A DNA stretch of 34,241 bases from NCBI GenBank assembly GCA_949292725.1, contig CASFAQ010000023.1, forward strand, positions 1-34,241, written 5' to 3'. The first letter of the stretch is position 1, and the number at the start of each line of letters is the position of its first letter. Position numbers and translations under genes: made by a program. A model generated the notes under the pieces. It was not told the origin of the DNA and searched no databases. It saw only the letters and a list, made by a program, of their open reading frames with translations. Source of the stretch: an uncultured Eubacteriales bacterium. Its GTDB lineage: Bacteria; Bacillota; Clostridia; Lachnospirales; Lachnospiraceae. Positions 25,466-33,921 of this stretch are shown in pieces.

Positions 25466-25906
25466 ATGAGAGTACTTGGGCTTGATTACGGAGCTAAAAC
25501 TGTTGGTGTTGCACTTAGTGATGAGCTTGGTATAACGGCGCAGCCTTATGAGACTATATGCAGGGACAGGGAGAATAAGCTTAGACAGACTCTCTCAAGA
25601 ATTCAGGATATTTGTGAGAAATATATGGTTAAGGATATCGTTCTTGGATATCCTAAGAATATGGATAATTCTGTAGGTGAGCAGGCTGAAAAAACCGAAG
25701 AATTTGCAAAAGAACTGCAAAGACGCACAGGTCTTAACGTTATACTATGGGATGAACGTCTTACATCTGTGTCTGCGAACAGAGTGCTTGACGAGGGTGA
25801 AGTAAAGGGCAGAAAGGAACGTAAAAAGGTTATTGATAAGCTTGCTGCCGCAATAATCTTAGAGAGCTATCTGGGCAGTATCAGAGGAACAGACGGAGGA
25901 ATATAG
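25466..25906 (+). CDS. ruvX: YqgF/RuvX family putative Holliday junction resolvase or pre-16S rRNA nuclease
   Basis: A 146-residue RNase H-fold nuclease. [17 protein letters not shown] carries the first catalytic Asp, [17 protein letters not shown] the second conserved region, [15 protein letters not shown] the catalytic Glu region, and [17 protein letters not shown] the final Asp region. In E. coli the homologue matures the 16S rRNA 5' end; junction resolution is an older proposal. ATG 25466 has TTGGAGA upstream and matches the family start; the frame is open further upstream inside ireB. Confidence 0.94.
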   Translation: MRVLGLDYGAKTVGVALSDELGITAQPYETICRDRENKLRQTLSRIQDICEKYMVKDIVLGYPKNMDNSVGEQAEKTEEFAKELQRRTGLNVILWDERLTSVSANRVLDEGEVKGRKERKKVIDKLAAAIILESYLGSIRGTDGGI

Positions 25907-25908
25907 TT

Positions 25909-26169
25909 ATGGCTGAGACTATAAAAGTATATACGGATGATGGTGAAGTGACAGAATTCTACGTGCTTGAACAGACAAGACTTTGCGGAACGGATTATCT
26001 TCTTGCGGTTGAAGATACCGACGGGGAAGAAATGCAGGCATGGATATTCAAGCAGACGCAAGTGGAGGGAGAAGAGGTCATATATACCGTCATTGATGAT
26101 GAGGATGAACTTCGTGCAGTGTCAGGCGTATTCACGGAACTGCTTGATGATTGCGATTTTGAACTCTGA
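25909..26169 (+). CDS. DUF1292 protein (YrzB family)
   Basis: An 86-residue acidic protein with the DUF1292 pattern: DDGEVTEFYVLEQTRLCGTDYLLAVEDTDGEEMQAWIFKQ, then VYTVIDDEDELRAVSGVFTELL. It is predicted to be beta-rich and soluble, with no known catalytic residues. Family members sit with ireB and ruvX across Firmicutes but have no established role. GGAGGA lies nine bases upstream of the ATG, within the ruvX end. Confidence 0.88.
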   Translation: MAETIKVYTDDGEVTEFYVLEQTRLCGTDYLLAVEDTDGEEMQAWIFKQTQVEGEEVIYTVIDDEDELRAVSGVFTELLDDCDFEL

Positions 26170-26197
26170 TTTATAAAACTAAAAGAGAGGTGTTATT

Positions 26198-27868
26198 TTG
26201 AAAGTTAAAAAAGAATCAGGAAAGTCGGTTAGGATCATTCCGCTGGGAGGACTTGAACAGATAGGAATGAACATCACGGCTTTTGAAACTGAGTCCGCCA
26301 TTATTGTAGTGGACTGTGGTTTGTCGTTCCCTGATGACGAAATGTTAGGAATTGATCTGGTTATCCCAGATGTAACATATCTTAAGGATAATCGTGACAA
26401 ATTAAAAGGATTTGTTATTACTCACGGACACGAGGATCACATAGGCGCACTGCCATATGTTTTAAAAGAAGTAAACGCACCGATATATGCGACTGCGCTT
26501 ACAATGGGAATTATAGATAATAAACTGAGAGAGCATAATCTTATCAATAAAGTAAGAAGAAAAGTAGTATCATACGGTCAGTCTATCAATCTTGGGAATT
26601 TCAGAATAGAATTCGTAAGAACCAATCACAGTATTGCTGATGCAACAGCGCTTTCCATAACTACACCTGCAGGCGTGATATTCCATACGGGGGATTTTAA
26701 AGTGGACTATACGCCGGTGTTTGGAGATATGATTGATCTTCAGAGAATTGCCGAGATAGGAAAAAAAGGAGTTCTTGCACTTTTGTGTGACAGCACCAAC
26801 GTTATGAAGCCTGGATTTACAATGTCCGAGAGAACGGTTGGCCGTACATTTGATAATATATTCGATGATTGCCGCGACAGCAGGATTATAGTAGCAACCT
26901 TTGCCTCCAATGTGGACAGGGTACAGCAGATAATCAATTCTGCAAAAAAATACAGACGTAAGGTAGTCATAGAAGGCAGGAGCATGGTCAATATAATCTC
27001 TACCGCCATAGAGCTTGGTTATCTTGACGTGCCCGATAATATAATTATCGATATAGAGAATATGAAGAATTACACTGACGACCAGATTGTAATCATCACA
27101 ACCGGAAGTCAGGGCGAGGCTATGGCAGCGCTGTCAAGAATGGCGGGCTCCATTCATAAAAAGCTTTATATAAAACCGGGAGATACTGTCATATTCAGTT
27201 CAACTCCGATACCGGGCAACGAAAAATCGGTTGCGAAGGTCATTAATGAGCTTTTCCAGCTTGGAGCTAATGTAATAGTACAGGATACACATGTGTCAGG
27301 ACATGCCTGTCAGGAGGAGATTAAGCTCATATACGCACTTACCAAACCTAAATATGCGATTCCTGTACACGGTGAATACAGGCATCTTAAGACCCATGCG
27401 CAGATAGCTAGGGATATGGGTGTTGCAAAGGAGAATGTATTTGTTCTGGAATCGGGAAATGTGCTTGAGCTTAGTGAGGAATCAGGTAAGATAGTCGATA
27501 CCGTAGTTTCCAAGGGAGTACTTGTAGACGGACTCGGAGTAGGGGATGTCGGCAATATCGTGCTCCGCGACAGACAGCTTTTATCGGAAAATGGCCTGAT
27601 AATTATAGTGGTAACACTGGAAAAGGGCAGCAATCAGGTCCTTTGCGGTCCGGATATAGTTTCAAGAGGATTTGTATACGTAAGAGAATCTGAGAATCTG
27701 ATGGATGAGGCCAGAGAAGTTGTTGAGATAGCCATAGACAGATGTCTTAGGAAGAATGTCACGGACTGGGGTAAGATTAAGGTTGAGATAAGGGATACAC
27801 TTGGAGATTTCATACGTAAGAAGACTAAACGTAATCCAATGATACTGCCAATCATCATGGAATGCTAA
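26198..27868 (+). CDS. rnj: Ribonuclease J
   Basis: A 556-residue metallo-beta-lactamase/beta-CASP nuclease for mRNA turnover and rRNA maturation, with 5'-exo- and endonuclease activities in the family. Metal motifs are H76-G-H78-E-D80-H81 (ITHGHEDHIGALPYV), FHTGDFKVD and PVHGEYRHL. beta-CASP signatures are TTGSQGEAMAALSRMA and HVSGHACQEE. The C-terminal domain is short but present. It starts at a TTG (26198), with GAGAGGTG seven bases before it; the first in-frame ATG would remove part of the core. In B. subtilis rnjA is elsewhere; here it sits between DUF1292 and the mltG-like gene. Confidence 0.95.
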   Translation: MKVKKESGKSVRIIPLGGLEQIGMNITAFETESAIIVVDCGLSFPDDEMLGIDLVIPDVTYLKDNRDKLKGFVITHGHEDHIGALPYVLKEVNAPIYATALTMGIIDNKLREHNLINKVRRKVVSYGQSINLGNFRIEFVRTNHSIADATALSITTPAGVIFHTGDFKVDYTPVFGDMIDLQRIAEIGKKGVLALLCDSTNVMKPGFTMSERTVGRTFDNIFDDCRDSRIIVATFASNVDRVQQIINSAKKYRRKVVIEGRSMVNIISTAIELGYLDVPDNIIIDIENMKNYTDDQIVIITTGSQGEAMAALSRMAGSIHKKLYIKPGDTVIFSSTPIPGNEKSVAKVINELFQLGANVIVQDTHVSGHACQEEIKLIYALTKPKYAIPVHGEYRHLKTHAQIARDMGVAKENVFVLESGNVLELSEESGKIVDTVVSKGVLVDGLGVGDVGNIVLRDRQLLSENGLIIIVVTLEKGSNQVLCGPDIVSRGFVYVRESENLMDEAREVVEIAIDRCLRKNVTDWGKIKVEIRDTLGDFIRKKTKRNPMILPIIMEC

Positions 27869-27893
27869 TAAGGCAGTATAAGGAGGAATGAGT

Positions 27894-28316
27894 ATGTCAC
27901 AGAAAGCATCGGGCTCAACGGCGGCGTTGAAATCAGTTAAGATTATGCTTGGAATCATATTAAGCGTGATATTTTATGTGCTCGTAATTATATTAGTATC
28001 CAGATTCTGCGGAAGCGTGTATGATTTCGGATATCAGATATTTGGTAATGTATCTGTTACGGATGCTCCCGGAACGGATGTTGAATTCACCATAAGTGAA
28101 TCAGAATCAACCATGTCCATTGCAAAGAAACTGGAATACAATAAGCTTGTAGTGAATAAATATTCATTTTATATACGGGCACAGCTTAGTGCGTCAGGTG
28201 AGGGAAGCCCCATACTTCCCGGAACCTATGAGCTTAATACAAGTATGAATTATGATGAGATTCTTTCTGTGATTACTGATTACAGTCAGAATACTGCTCA
28301 GGATGGAGAAGAATGA
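27894..28316 (+). CDS. Small MltG/YceG-like membrane protein
   Basis: A 140-residue protein. A hydrophobic segment at about 16-40 anchors it, and the extracellular part (DVEFTISESESTMSIAKKLEYNKLVVNKYSFYIRAQLS, then LPGTYELNTSMNYDEILSVI) matches the LysM-like N-terminal subdomain of MltG. The catalytic domain of full MltG (about 330 residues or more, with the active-site Glu) is absent, so it should not cut glycan itself. Short forms like this are, from memory, common in Lachnospiraceae at this position. ATG 27894 has AGGAGG seven bases upstream; ATG 27888 is too close to it. The stop overlaps the next ATG. Confidence 0.78.
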   Translation: MSQKASGSTAALKSVKIMLGIILSVIFYVLVIILVSRFCGSVYDFGYQIFGNVSVTDAPGTDVEFTISESESTMSIAKKLEYNKLVVNKYSFYIRAQLSASGEGSPILPGTYELNTSMNYDEILSVITDYSQNTAQDGEE

Positions 28317-29011
28317 AATATAAGTATAATGGAAGCATAATGGATGAGAGGATGGAGACATTTCTTGAGATGTTTTCCATGCCTCTGTGCGAGAATCTTA
28401 GTGAAATAGCCCTTAAAGCTGCGGATAAGCACGTTCCCATTATCAGAAGACAGACAGGGGAACTGCTTGTATTCCTTCTTAAAGCATTCAATGTGAAAAA
28501 TGTGCTTGAAATAGGTACGGCTACTGGTTATTCAGCGCTTTATATGGCGGGTGGCAAGCCTGATGTACATATTGACACTATCGAGAAGGTGGAATACAGA
28601 ACCTGGGAGGCTAAAGATAATATTGTGAAGAATGGTTTCGATGACAGAATAAATGTTATGTACGGAGACGCCCTTTCCATTCTTCCAAAGCTTATCAGGC
28701 AGGGAAACAGATATGATATGGTTTTTATGGATGCGGCAAAGGGACAGTATGCCGCGTTTTCTGAATATGCGTATACGCTTCTGAGACCGGGTGGCATAAT
28801 GGTTACGGATAATGTGATGCAGGAGGGCGAGATACTGGAATCAAGGTATGCAGTACCACGACGCAACCGCACCATATATACAAGAATACGAGAATATCTG
28901 TATGACATCACACACTCCGATATATGGAACAGCATAATACTGCCGTTGGGAGACGGGGTTGTCATAAGCATCAGACAGGATAAGGATAAAGAGAGGATGG
29001 AAGAAGTATGA
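28313..29011 (+). CDS. trmR: tRNA 5-hydroxyuridine methyltransferase (TrmR, class I O-methyltransferase)
   Basis: A 232-residue Rossmann methyltransferase of O-methyltransferase family 3. SAM motif I is VLEIGTATGYSALYMA (from residue 64). MVFMDAAKGQY carries the metal-binding Asp, and PGGIMVTDNVMQEG a second metal-ligand region. In B. subtilis the homologue YrrM (TrmR) turns ho5U34 into mo5U34 in tRNA and is encoded beside U32-peptidase-like proteins, exactly as here. That synteny, not the sequence alone, supports the specific name. It overlaps its neighbours by ATGA on both sides. Confidence 0.85.
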   Translation: MKYKYNGSIMDERMETFLEMFSMPLCENLSEIALKAADKHVPIIRRQTGELLVFLLKAFNVKNVLEIGTATGYSALYMAGGKPDVHIDTIEKVEYRTWEAKDNIVKNGFDDRINVMYGDALSILPKLIRQGNRYDMVFMDAAKGQYAAFSEYAYTLLRPGGIMVTDNVMQEGEILESRYAVPRRNRTIYTRIREYLYDITHSDIWNSIILPLGDGVVISIRQDKDKERMEEV

Positions 29012-30240
29012 GAAACGATAGGAAACCTGAACTTCTTATGCCGGCGGGTAATCTTGAGATACTTAAGCTGGCAGTCGTATTTGGGGCGGATGCCGTATAT
29101 ATTGGCGGGGATATGTATGGTCTCCGTGCAAAGGCACATAATTTTTCTATTCGTGAAATGGCAGAGGGAATTGATTTTGCACACAGGCATGGGAAAAAGG
29201 TGTATGTCACTGCCAATATTACAGCACATAACAGTGATCTTTTGGGTGTAAGGGAATATTTTAAGGAGCTTTCAGAGATAAGGCCGGATGCGCTTATTAT
29301 ATCGGATCCGGGAGTTTTTATGGCCGCAAAAGAGATATGCCCGGATATAGAGATTCATATAAGTACGCAAAGCAATAATGTCAATTATGATACGTTTAAA
29401 TTCTGGCATATGCAGGGTGCAAAAAGGGTAGTGACCGCAAGGGAACTTTCGATAAAGGAGATAGCCGAAATCCGCAGTCACATACCGGACGAACTTGAGA
29501 TTGAAACATTTATACACGGGGCAATGTGCATATCGTATTCGGGAAGATGCCTGCTTAGCAATTATTTTACGGGAAGGGATGCCAATCTTGGGGCATGTAC
29601 ACACCCATGCCGCTGGAAATACTACGTGATGGAGGAGAAAAGACCGGGCGAGTATCTTCCGGTTGAGGAGAACGAGCGTGGAACGTATATATTTAACTCG
29701 AAGGATCTGTGCATGATAGAGCATATACCTGATCTGTGTGAGGCGGGTATAGACAGCTTCAAGATAGAAGGACGTATGAAAACTGCGTTGTATGTTGCAA
29801 ATGTGGCACGCGTATACAGGATGGCAATCGACGATTATTATAAGGACGTCATTCTATATAAAGAAAAGATACCATATTATAAGGAAGAACTTGAAAAAGG
29901 AACATACAGGCAGTTTACTACCGGATTTTTCTATGGAAAACCGACGCATGAGACTCAGATATACGATTCTAACACATACGTTAAGAATTATGTATATCTT
30001 GGAACCATAAAGTCAGTAAATGAAAACGGTCTGTATGGATTTGAGCAGAAGAATAAGTTTTCAAAAGGCGATGAGATTGAAGTTATGAGGTGCGACGGCA
30101 CGGTGCACAATGTTACCGTGCAGAAAATGACTGATGATACCGGAAATGAGATAGAGTCATGCCCGCATCCGGGTCAGATGATATATATAGACGTCGGCGC
30201 CAGACTTCAAAAGTACGATATTCTGAGAAAAGAGGACTGA
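29008..30240 (+). CDS. trhP: Peptidase U32 family protein, probable tRNA 5-hydroxyuridine synthesis factor (TrhP)
   Basis: A 410-residue protein of the U32 family. The signature runs FIHGAMCISYSGRCLLSNY, then GRDANLGACTHPCRWKYYV with conserved cysteines, and later SFKIEGRMKTALYVANVARVYR. The N-terminal half (ELLMPAGNLEILKLAVVFGADAVYIGG) is a TIM-like barrel. The family was named as collagenase-like peptidases, but homologues are required for prephenate-dependent hydroxylation of U34 in tRNA. Following trmR with a 4-base overlap, it most likely makes the ho5U that TrmR methylates. B. subtilis has two such genes in tandem (yrrN, yrrO); here there is one. Confidence 0.88.
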   Translation: MRNDRKPELLMPAGNLEILKLAVVFGADAVYIGGDMYGLRAKAHNFSIREMAEGIDFAHRHGKKVYVTANITAHNSDLLGVREYFKELSEIRPDALIISDPGVFMAAKEICPDIEIHISTQSNNVNYDTFKFWHMQGAKRVVTARELSIKEIAEIRSHIPDELEIETFIHGAMCISYSGRCLLSNYFTGRDANLGACTHPCRWKYYVMEEKRPGEYLPVEENERGTYIFNSKDLCMIEHIPDLCEAGIDSFKIEGRMKTALYVANVARVYRMAIDDYYKDVILYKEKIPYYKEELEKGTYRQFTTGFFYGKPTHETQIYDSNTYVKNYVYLGTIKSVNENGLYGFEQKNKFSKGDEIEVMRCDGTVHNVTVQKMTDDTGNEIESCPHPGQMIYIDVGARLQKYDILRKED

Positions 30241-30269
30241 ATAATTTTACCTGTTCGCTAATAATTATG

Positions 30270-30305
30270 ACCCGTAGTACGCATAATATGTCTACGGGTT
30301 TTTTT
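30270..30305 (+). terminator. Rho-independent terminator after the trmR-trhP operon
   Basis: ACCCGTAG (30270-30277) pairs perfectly with CTACGGGT (30292-30299) around a 14-base loop, followed by a run of seven T (30299-30305). It is the clearest intrinsic terminator in the window. Confidence 0.9.
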
Positions 30306-30331
30306 ATTTGAGAAAGGAAAGAGATGATTAT

Positions 30332-31645
30332 TTGAAATCAGTATGGATTGATGCGGCAGAACCGGTACATTTTGAATCCTTACAGAATGATACTACAACT
30401 GATGTTCTCATAATAGGAGGCGGTCTTTGCGGGATTTTATGCGCCGTGTTTTTAAAGGAGGCCGGGGTGGATTATCTGCTTGTTGAGAAAGACAGGATAG
30501 GTATGGGAATCACCCAGAATACAACGGCAAAAATAACATCCCAGCACGGTCTTATATTCGACAGGCTTATACGCGATAAAGGAGTCGGCAATGCCCGGAT
30601 GTATCTTAAAGCGAACGAGTGGGCAGTAAATGAATACAGAAAAAGAGCTGAAAATATTGACTGTGATTTTGAAAATAAACGTTCAGGGGTGTATTCACGC
30701 ACAGATAATGAAGCGATTGAAAAGGAGATTGCGGCGCTTGACAGGATAGGTTATTCTGCAGAGTATGCCAATAGGCTTAATCTGCCATTTGATATAAAGG
30801 GCGCTGTACTTTTTGATAATCAGGCACAGTTTAATCCGCTGAAATTTATCTATGGAGCCGCAGTAAATCTTAACATAAAAGAGCATACGTTTGTAAATAA
30901 GGTAAAAGACACAACTGCATATACTGACAGAGGAAATATTAAAGCTGATAAAATAATTATTGCTACTCATTTTCCTTTTATTAATAGGCGGGGAAGTTAT
31001 TTTCTCAAGCTTTACCAGCATCGTTCGTATGTAATTGCATTAAAAGGAGCCGCAGATGTAGACGGAATGTTTATAGATAACAATAATAACGGGTTTTCTT
31101 TTAGAAATTATAAGGATTTGCTGCTTGTCGGAGGAGGCGGTCACAGAACAGGCAGTCCGGCGGGAAAGCTTGACAGGCTGAAGCGTTTTACACAGTCTGC
31201 TTACGGTACTGCAAAGGAAATGTATCTTTATGCTACGCAGGATTGTATGAGTCTTGATAATATAGCGTATATAGGTAAATATTCAATGCATACGCCAAAT
31301 TGGTACGTGGCATCAGGTTTTAACAAATGGGGAATGACTTCGTCTATGGTTGCGGCAAGGCTTTTATGCGATATGGTGTGCGGAAAGAAAAATGAATTAT
31401 CAGGGCTTTATTCTCCAAGCAGGAGCATTTTAAAAACACAGCTTATTATTAACGGAGCTGTCTCAACAATGAATCTTTTAACCCCGGGAACAAAAAGATG
31501 TCCGCATATGGGATGCGAATTAAAGTGGAATAAAGCAGAACATACATGGGACTGCCCGTGTCATGGCTCGCGCTTTGACGAAGATGGCAGACTTATAGAT
31601 AATCCTGCAAAAAGGGACGCCGCTCATATTGCAAAAAGCAGGTAA
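30332..31645 (+). CDS. FAD-dependent oxidoreductase with C-terminal Rieske [2Fe-2S] domain
   Basis: A 438-residue two-domain redox protein. The DAO-type FAD domain starts with VLIIGGGLCGILCAVFLKEAG (GGGLCG at 29-34) and has a second FAD motif near LLVGGGGHRTG and YVASGFNKWGMTSSMVAARLL. The C-terminal Rieske centre has ligands Cys390, His392, Cys408 and His411 (CPHMGC and CPCHGSRF). Such fusions are widespread; substrates, perhaps amines or amino acids, are unknown. I chose the TTG at 30332, because KSVWIDAAEP matches the usual start and GGAAAGA precedes it. An upstream in-frame TTG at 30308 lies in the terminator T-run. The promoter is not visible and would have to overlap the terminator. Confidence 0.85.
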   Translation: MKSVWIDAAEPVHFESLQNDTTTDVLIIGGGLCGILCAVFLKEAGVDYLLVEKDRIGMGITQNTTAKITSQHGLIFDRLIRDKGVGNARMYLKANEWAVNEYRKRAENIDCDFENKRSGVYSRTDNEAIEKEIAALDRIGYSAEYANRLNLPFDIKGAVLFDNQAQFNPLKFIYGAAVNLNIKEHTFVNKVKDTTAYTDRGNIKADKIIIATHFPFINRRGSYFLKLYQHRSYVIALKGAADVDGMFIDNNNNGFSFRNYKDLLLVGGGGHRTGSPAGKLDRLKRFTQSAYGTAKEMYLYATQDCMSLDNIAYIGKYSMHTPNWYVASGFNKWGMTSSMVAARLLCDMVCGKKNELSGLYSPSRSILKTQLIINGAVSTMNLLTPGTKRCPHMGCELKWNKAEHTWDCPCHGSRFDEDGRLIDNPAKRDAAHIAKSR

Positions 31646-31678
31646 TTACGTTATATTAAACATTAAAAAGGAGATGCT

Positions 31679-32890
31679 ATGAGAACTTTATATTTGGATT
31701 GCGGAATGGGCGCCGCCGGAGATATGATTATGGGCGCACTTCTTTCGCTTATTGATGATAAAGATGAATTTATTAAAGAGATTAACAGTATAGGAATACC
31801 GGATACCCTCATCTCGTACGAATATAGCAGTAAATGCGGAATTTCGGGGATACATATAAGCGTGAAAACAGCTGGAGCGGAAGAGCGTCAGGATGTTACG
31901 TCAGAATGCGGACATGGTCATAACCACCACCATGCAGGTATGGATGATATACGTGCAATAATTGATAATCTTAAAGTGTCCGACAGAGTAAAAAAGGAAG
32001 TTAACGATATATATATAATGATAGCTGATGCAGAATCAAAAGTACATGGGGAAGATGTCAGTAAGATTCATTTCCATGAGGTTGGCATGATGGATGCAAT
32101 CGCCGATATTACAGGCTGCGCAATGCTTTTTGAAAAGCTTTCTGTTAAGAGTATTTATGTGTCAAATGTAAATATGGGCTTTGGTAAGGTCAGATGTGCT
32201 CATGGAATCCTTCCTGTTCCCGCGCCGGCTACGGCGGAGCTTCTTACCGGCATACCTTGTTATGCCGGTAAAATTGAGGGTGAATTATGTACGCCTACGG
32301 GTGCTGCACTTTTAGCATATTATGCAACAGCATACTCCAATATGCCTCTGATGCGCATAGTAAAGACCGGTTATGGATGTGGCAGGAAAGATTTTGAGGC
32401 GGCAAATGTCGTCAGGGCTGTGCTTGGTGAAACGGATACCGGTGCGGACAGCATTATAGAACTTGCATGTAATATAGATGATATGACCGGTGAAGAGATT
32501 GGATATGTGACAGAGCGTTTGTTAAAAGAGGGAGCGCTTGACGTATACACAACCGCAATCGGCATGAAGAAGAACCGGCCCGGGATAAAGCTGTCGATAA
32601 TATGTAAAAATCATATTCGCGAACGAATGTCGGAGCTGATTTTTAAGCATACGACTACGATAGGGATAAGAGAGTACATATGTAACAGAACAGTTCTGTC
32701 ACGCAGTGAGAAAGAGACCGATACTCCAATCGGAAAAGTGCGTATAAAGCATTCATATGGGAACGGTATGCATAAAATAAAACCCGAATATGAAGATATA
32801 AAAAGACTTGCCGATGAAACAGGCAAATCAATACGTGAGATACAAAATATAATAATAAAAAATACAGATTTCTGCAAGGAGGATGATTGA
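31679..32890 (+). CDS. larC: Nickel insertion protein LarC for the nickel-pincer cofactor
   Basis: A 403-residue protein that inserts nickel into the pincer nucleotide cofactor used by lactate racemase and related LarA enzymes. It starts with the family signature TLYLDCGMGAAGDMIMGALLSL. A His-rich loop with His79, 81, 83, 84 and 85 (GHGHNHHHAG) suits metal handling. FHEVGMMDAIADITG, HGILPVPAPATAELL and ELCTPTGAALLAYYA are conserved blocks. LACNIDDMTGEEIGYVTERLL begins the LarC2 half, and GIREY and VRIKHSYGNG follow. In Lactobacillus plantarum larC needs a ribosomal frameshift; here it is one continuous frame. AAAAAGGAG precedes the ATG. larA, larB and larE are not in the window. Confidence 0.93.
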   Translation: MRTLYLDCGMGAAGDMIMGALLSLIDDKDEFIKEINSIGIPDTLISYEYSSKCGISGIHISVKTAGAEERQDVTSECGHGHNHHHAGMDDIRAIIDNLKVSDRVKKEVNDIYIMIADAESKVHGEDVSKIHFHEVGMMDAIADITGCAMLFEKLSVKSIYVSNVNMGFGKVRCAHGILPVPAPATAELLTGIPCYAGKIEGELCTPTGAALLAYYATAYSNMPLMRIVKTGYGCGRKDFEAANVVRAVLGETDTGADSIIELACNIDDMTGEEIGYVTERLLKEGALDVYTTAIGMKKNRPGIKLSIICKNHIRERMSELIFKHTTTIGIREYICNRTVLSRSEKETDTPIGKVRIKHSYGNGMHKIKPEYEDIKRLADETGKSIREIQNIIIKNTDFCKEDD

Positions 32891-32891
32891 T

Positions 32892-33896
32892 ATGCATATG
32901 TCAGATGCGCTTTTAGCGCCTGCGGTGGCTTCGGTTATGTATGCCGGAAGTATTATCACGGCAGGATATTCAGTTAGGAAATTAAGACAGGAGGATGATG
33001 CGGTCAGAATACCGGAGATGGGAGTAATGGGAGCATTCGTATTTGCTGCCCAGATGATTAATTTTACAATACCGGGAACAGGTTCATCAGGACATCTTGC
33101 CGGTGGGATGTTACTTTCAGCGGTTCTTGGACCGTATGCCGGATTCATATCCATGATAGGAGTTTTGCTGATACAATGCCTGTTTTTCGCCGACGGAGGA
33201 CTTATGGCGTTGGGCGCCAATATATGGAATATGGCATTTTTCGGATGTTTCATCGGCGGGGGCCTCATCTGGAGGTATATCATGAGGCATGGTGCATCTA
33301 AGAGAAAAATATGGATAGCGGGAATATCGGGATGCATAATATCCATGCAGTTTGGAGCATTTTTTGTGACACTTGAGACTCTGGTCTCGGGAATTACCGA
33401 GCTTCCGTTTACGACATTTTTAGCTGCCATGCAGCCTATACATCTTGCAATAGGGCTCATAGAGGGGGTTATCACATCCGCAGTTCTTATGTTTGTATAC
33501 GAGGCGCAGCCGGGACTTTTGTGGGGAGTGAATGCTTCGGCTGATAAAAGCAGAATGCCTGCTAAAAGGACTCTTACGATACTCGGAGTATGCGCTGTTA
33601 TCATCGCCGGGGGCATATCGCTGTGTGCATCGGCGCTTCCTGACGGACTTGAGTGGTCCATAGCAAAGATAGCGGGAGATACGGAATTAACTACATCCGG
33701 AGATATATACGATATGTTTCTTGCAATACAGGAGAGGATTGCCATTATGCCCGATTATGCTTTCAGAGGCTCAGACAATGCGGTGGGAACATCGGTTTCA
33801 GGCATTCTGGGCGCAGTCATTGTATTTTCGGTATGTATAGTGTGCTGTTATCTGTTCAGATTATTCAGAAAGAGAAGATGCTATGAAAAAGCTTGA
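32892..33896 (+). CDS. ECF nickel/cobalt transporter substrate-binding component, CbiM/NikM with PDGLE domain
   Basis: A 334-residue polytopic membrane protein. I chose ATG 32892 because it gives M-H-M-S-D-A-L-L; the second-position histidine of CbiM/NikM coordinates the metal. GGAGG lies nine bases before. ATG 32883 would bury that histidine. Conserved segments are SGHLAGGMLLSAVLGPYAGF, FFADGGLMALGANIWNMA and about seven hydrophobic helices. The C-terminal part carries PDGLEWSIAKIAG, the PDGLE/NikN-like domain, with a final helix at about 300-325. The fusion and the adjacent larC favour nickel over cobalt, by inference. It starts one base after the larC stop. The T and A components that should follow are broken, so uptake would need a shared or distant energising module. 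Confidence 0.9.
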   Translation: MHMSDALLAPAVASVMYAGSIITAGYSVRKLRQEDDAVRIPEMGVMGAFVFAAQMINFTIPGTGSSGHLAGGMLLSAVLGPYAGFISMIGVLLIQCLFFADGGLMALGANIWNMAFFGCFIGGGLIWRYIMRHGASKRKIWIAGISGCIISMQFGAFFVTLETLVSGITELPFTTFLAAMQPIHLAIGLIEGVITSAVLMFVYEAQPGLLWGVNASADKSRMPAKRTLTILGVCAVIIAGGISLCASALPDGLEWSIAKIAGDTELTTSGDIYDMFLAIQERIAIMPDYAFRGSDNAVGTSVSGILGAVIVFSVCIVCCYLFRLFRKRRCYEKA

Positions 33897-33921
33897 GAGC
33901 GCTATACATGAAATCACTTAA
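33883..33921 (+). pseudogene. Remnant of cbiQ/nikQ (first 12 codons)
   Basis: An ATG overlapping the end of the NikM gene opens a frame reading MKKLESAIHEIT and then stop. That peptide resembles the N-terminus of CbiQ-type transmembrane components (pattern xKLExAIxEIxxxDxL). GAGAAGA lies just upstream. The remaining part of the gene, normally about 250 codons, is missing; the next bases belong to the middle of an ATPase gene. The resemblance is from a short stretch, so confidence is moderate. Confidence 0.6.

Noticed and set aside
32828..33745. A 305-codon - strand frame opposite the NikM gene
   Set aside because: It mirrors a low-stop antisense frame of a hydrophobic gene; its composition (Pro, Ser, Ile runs) and the strong family match on the + strand make it a shadow.
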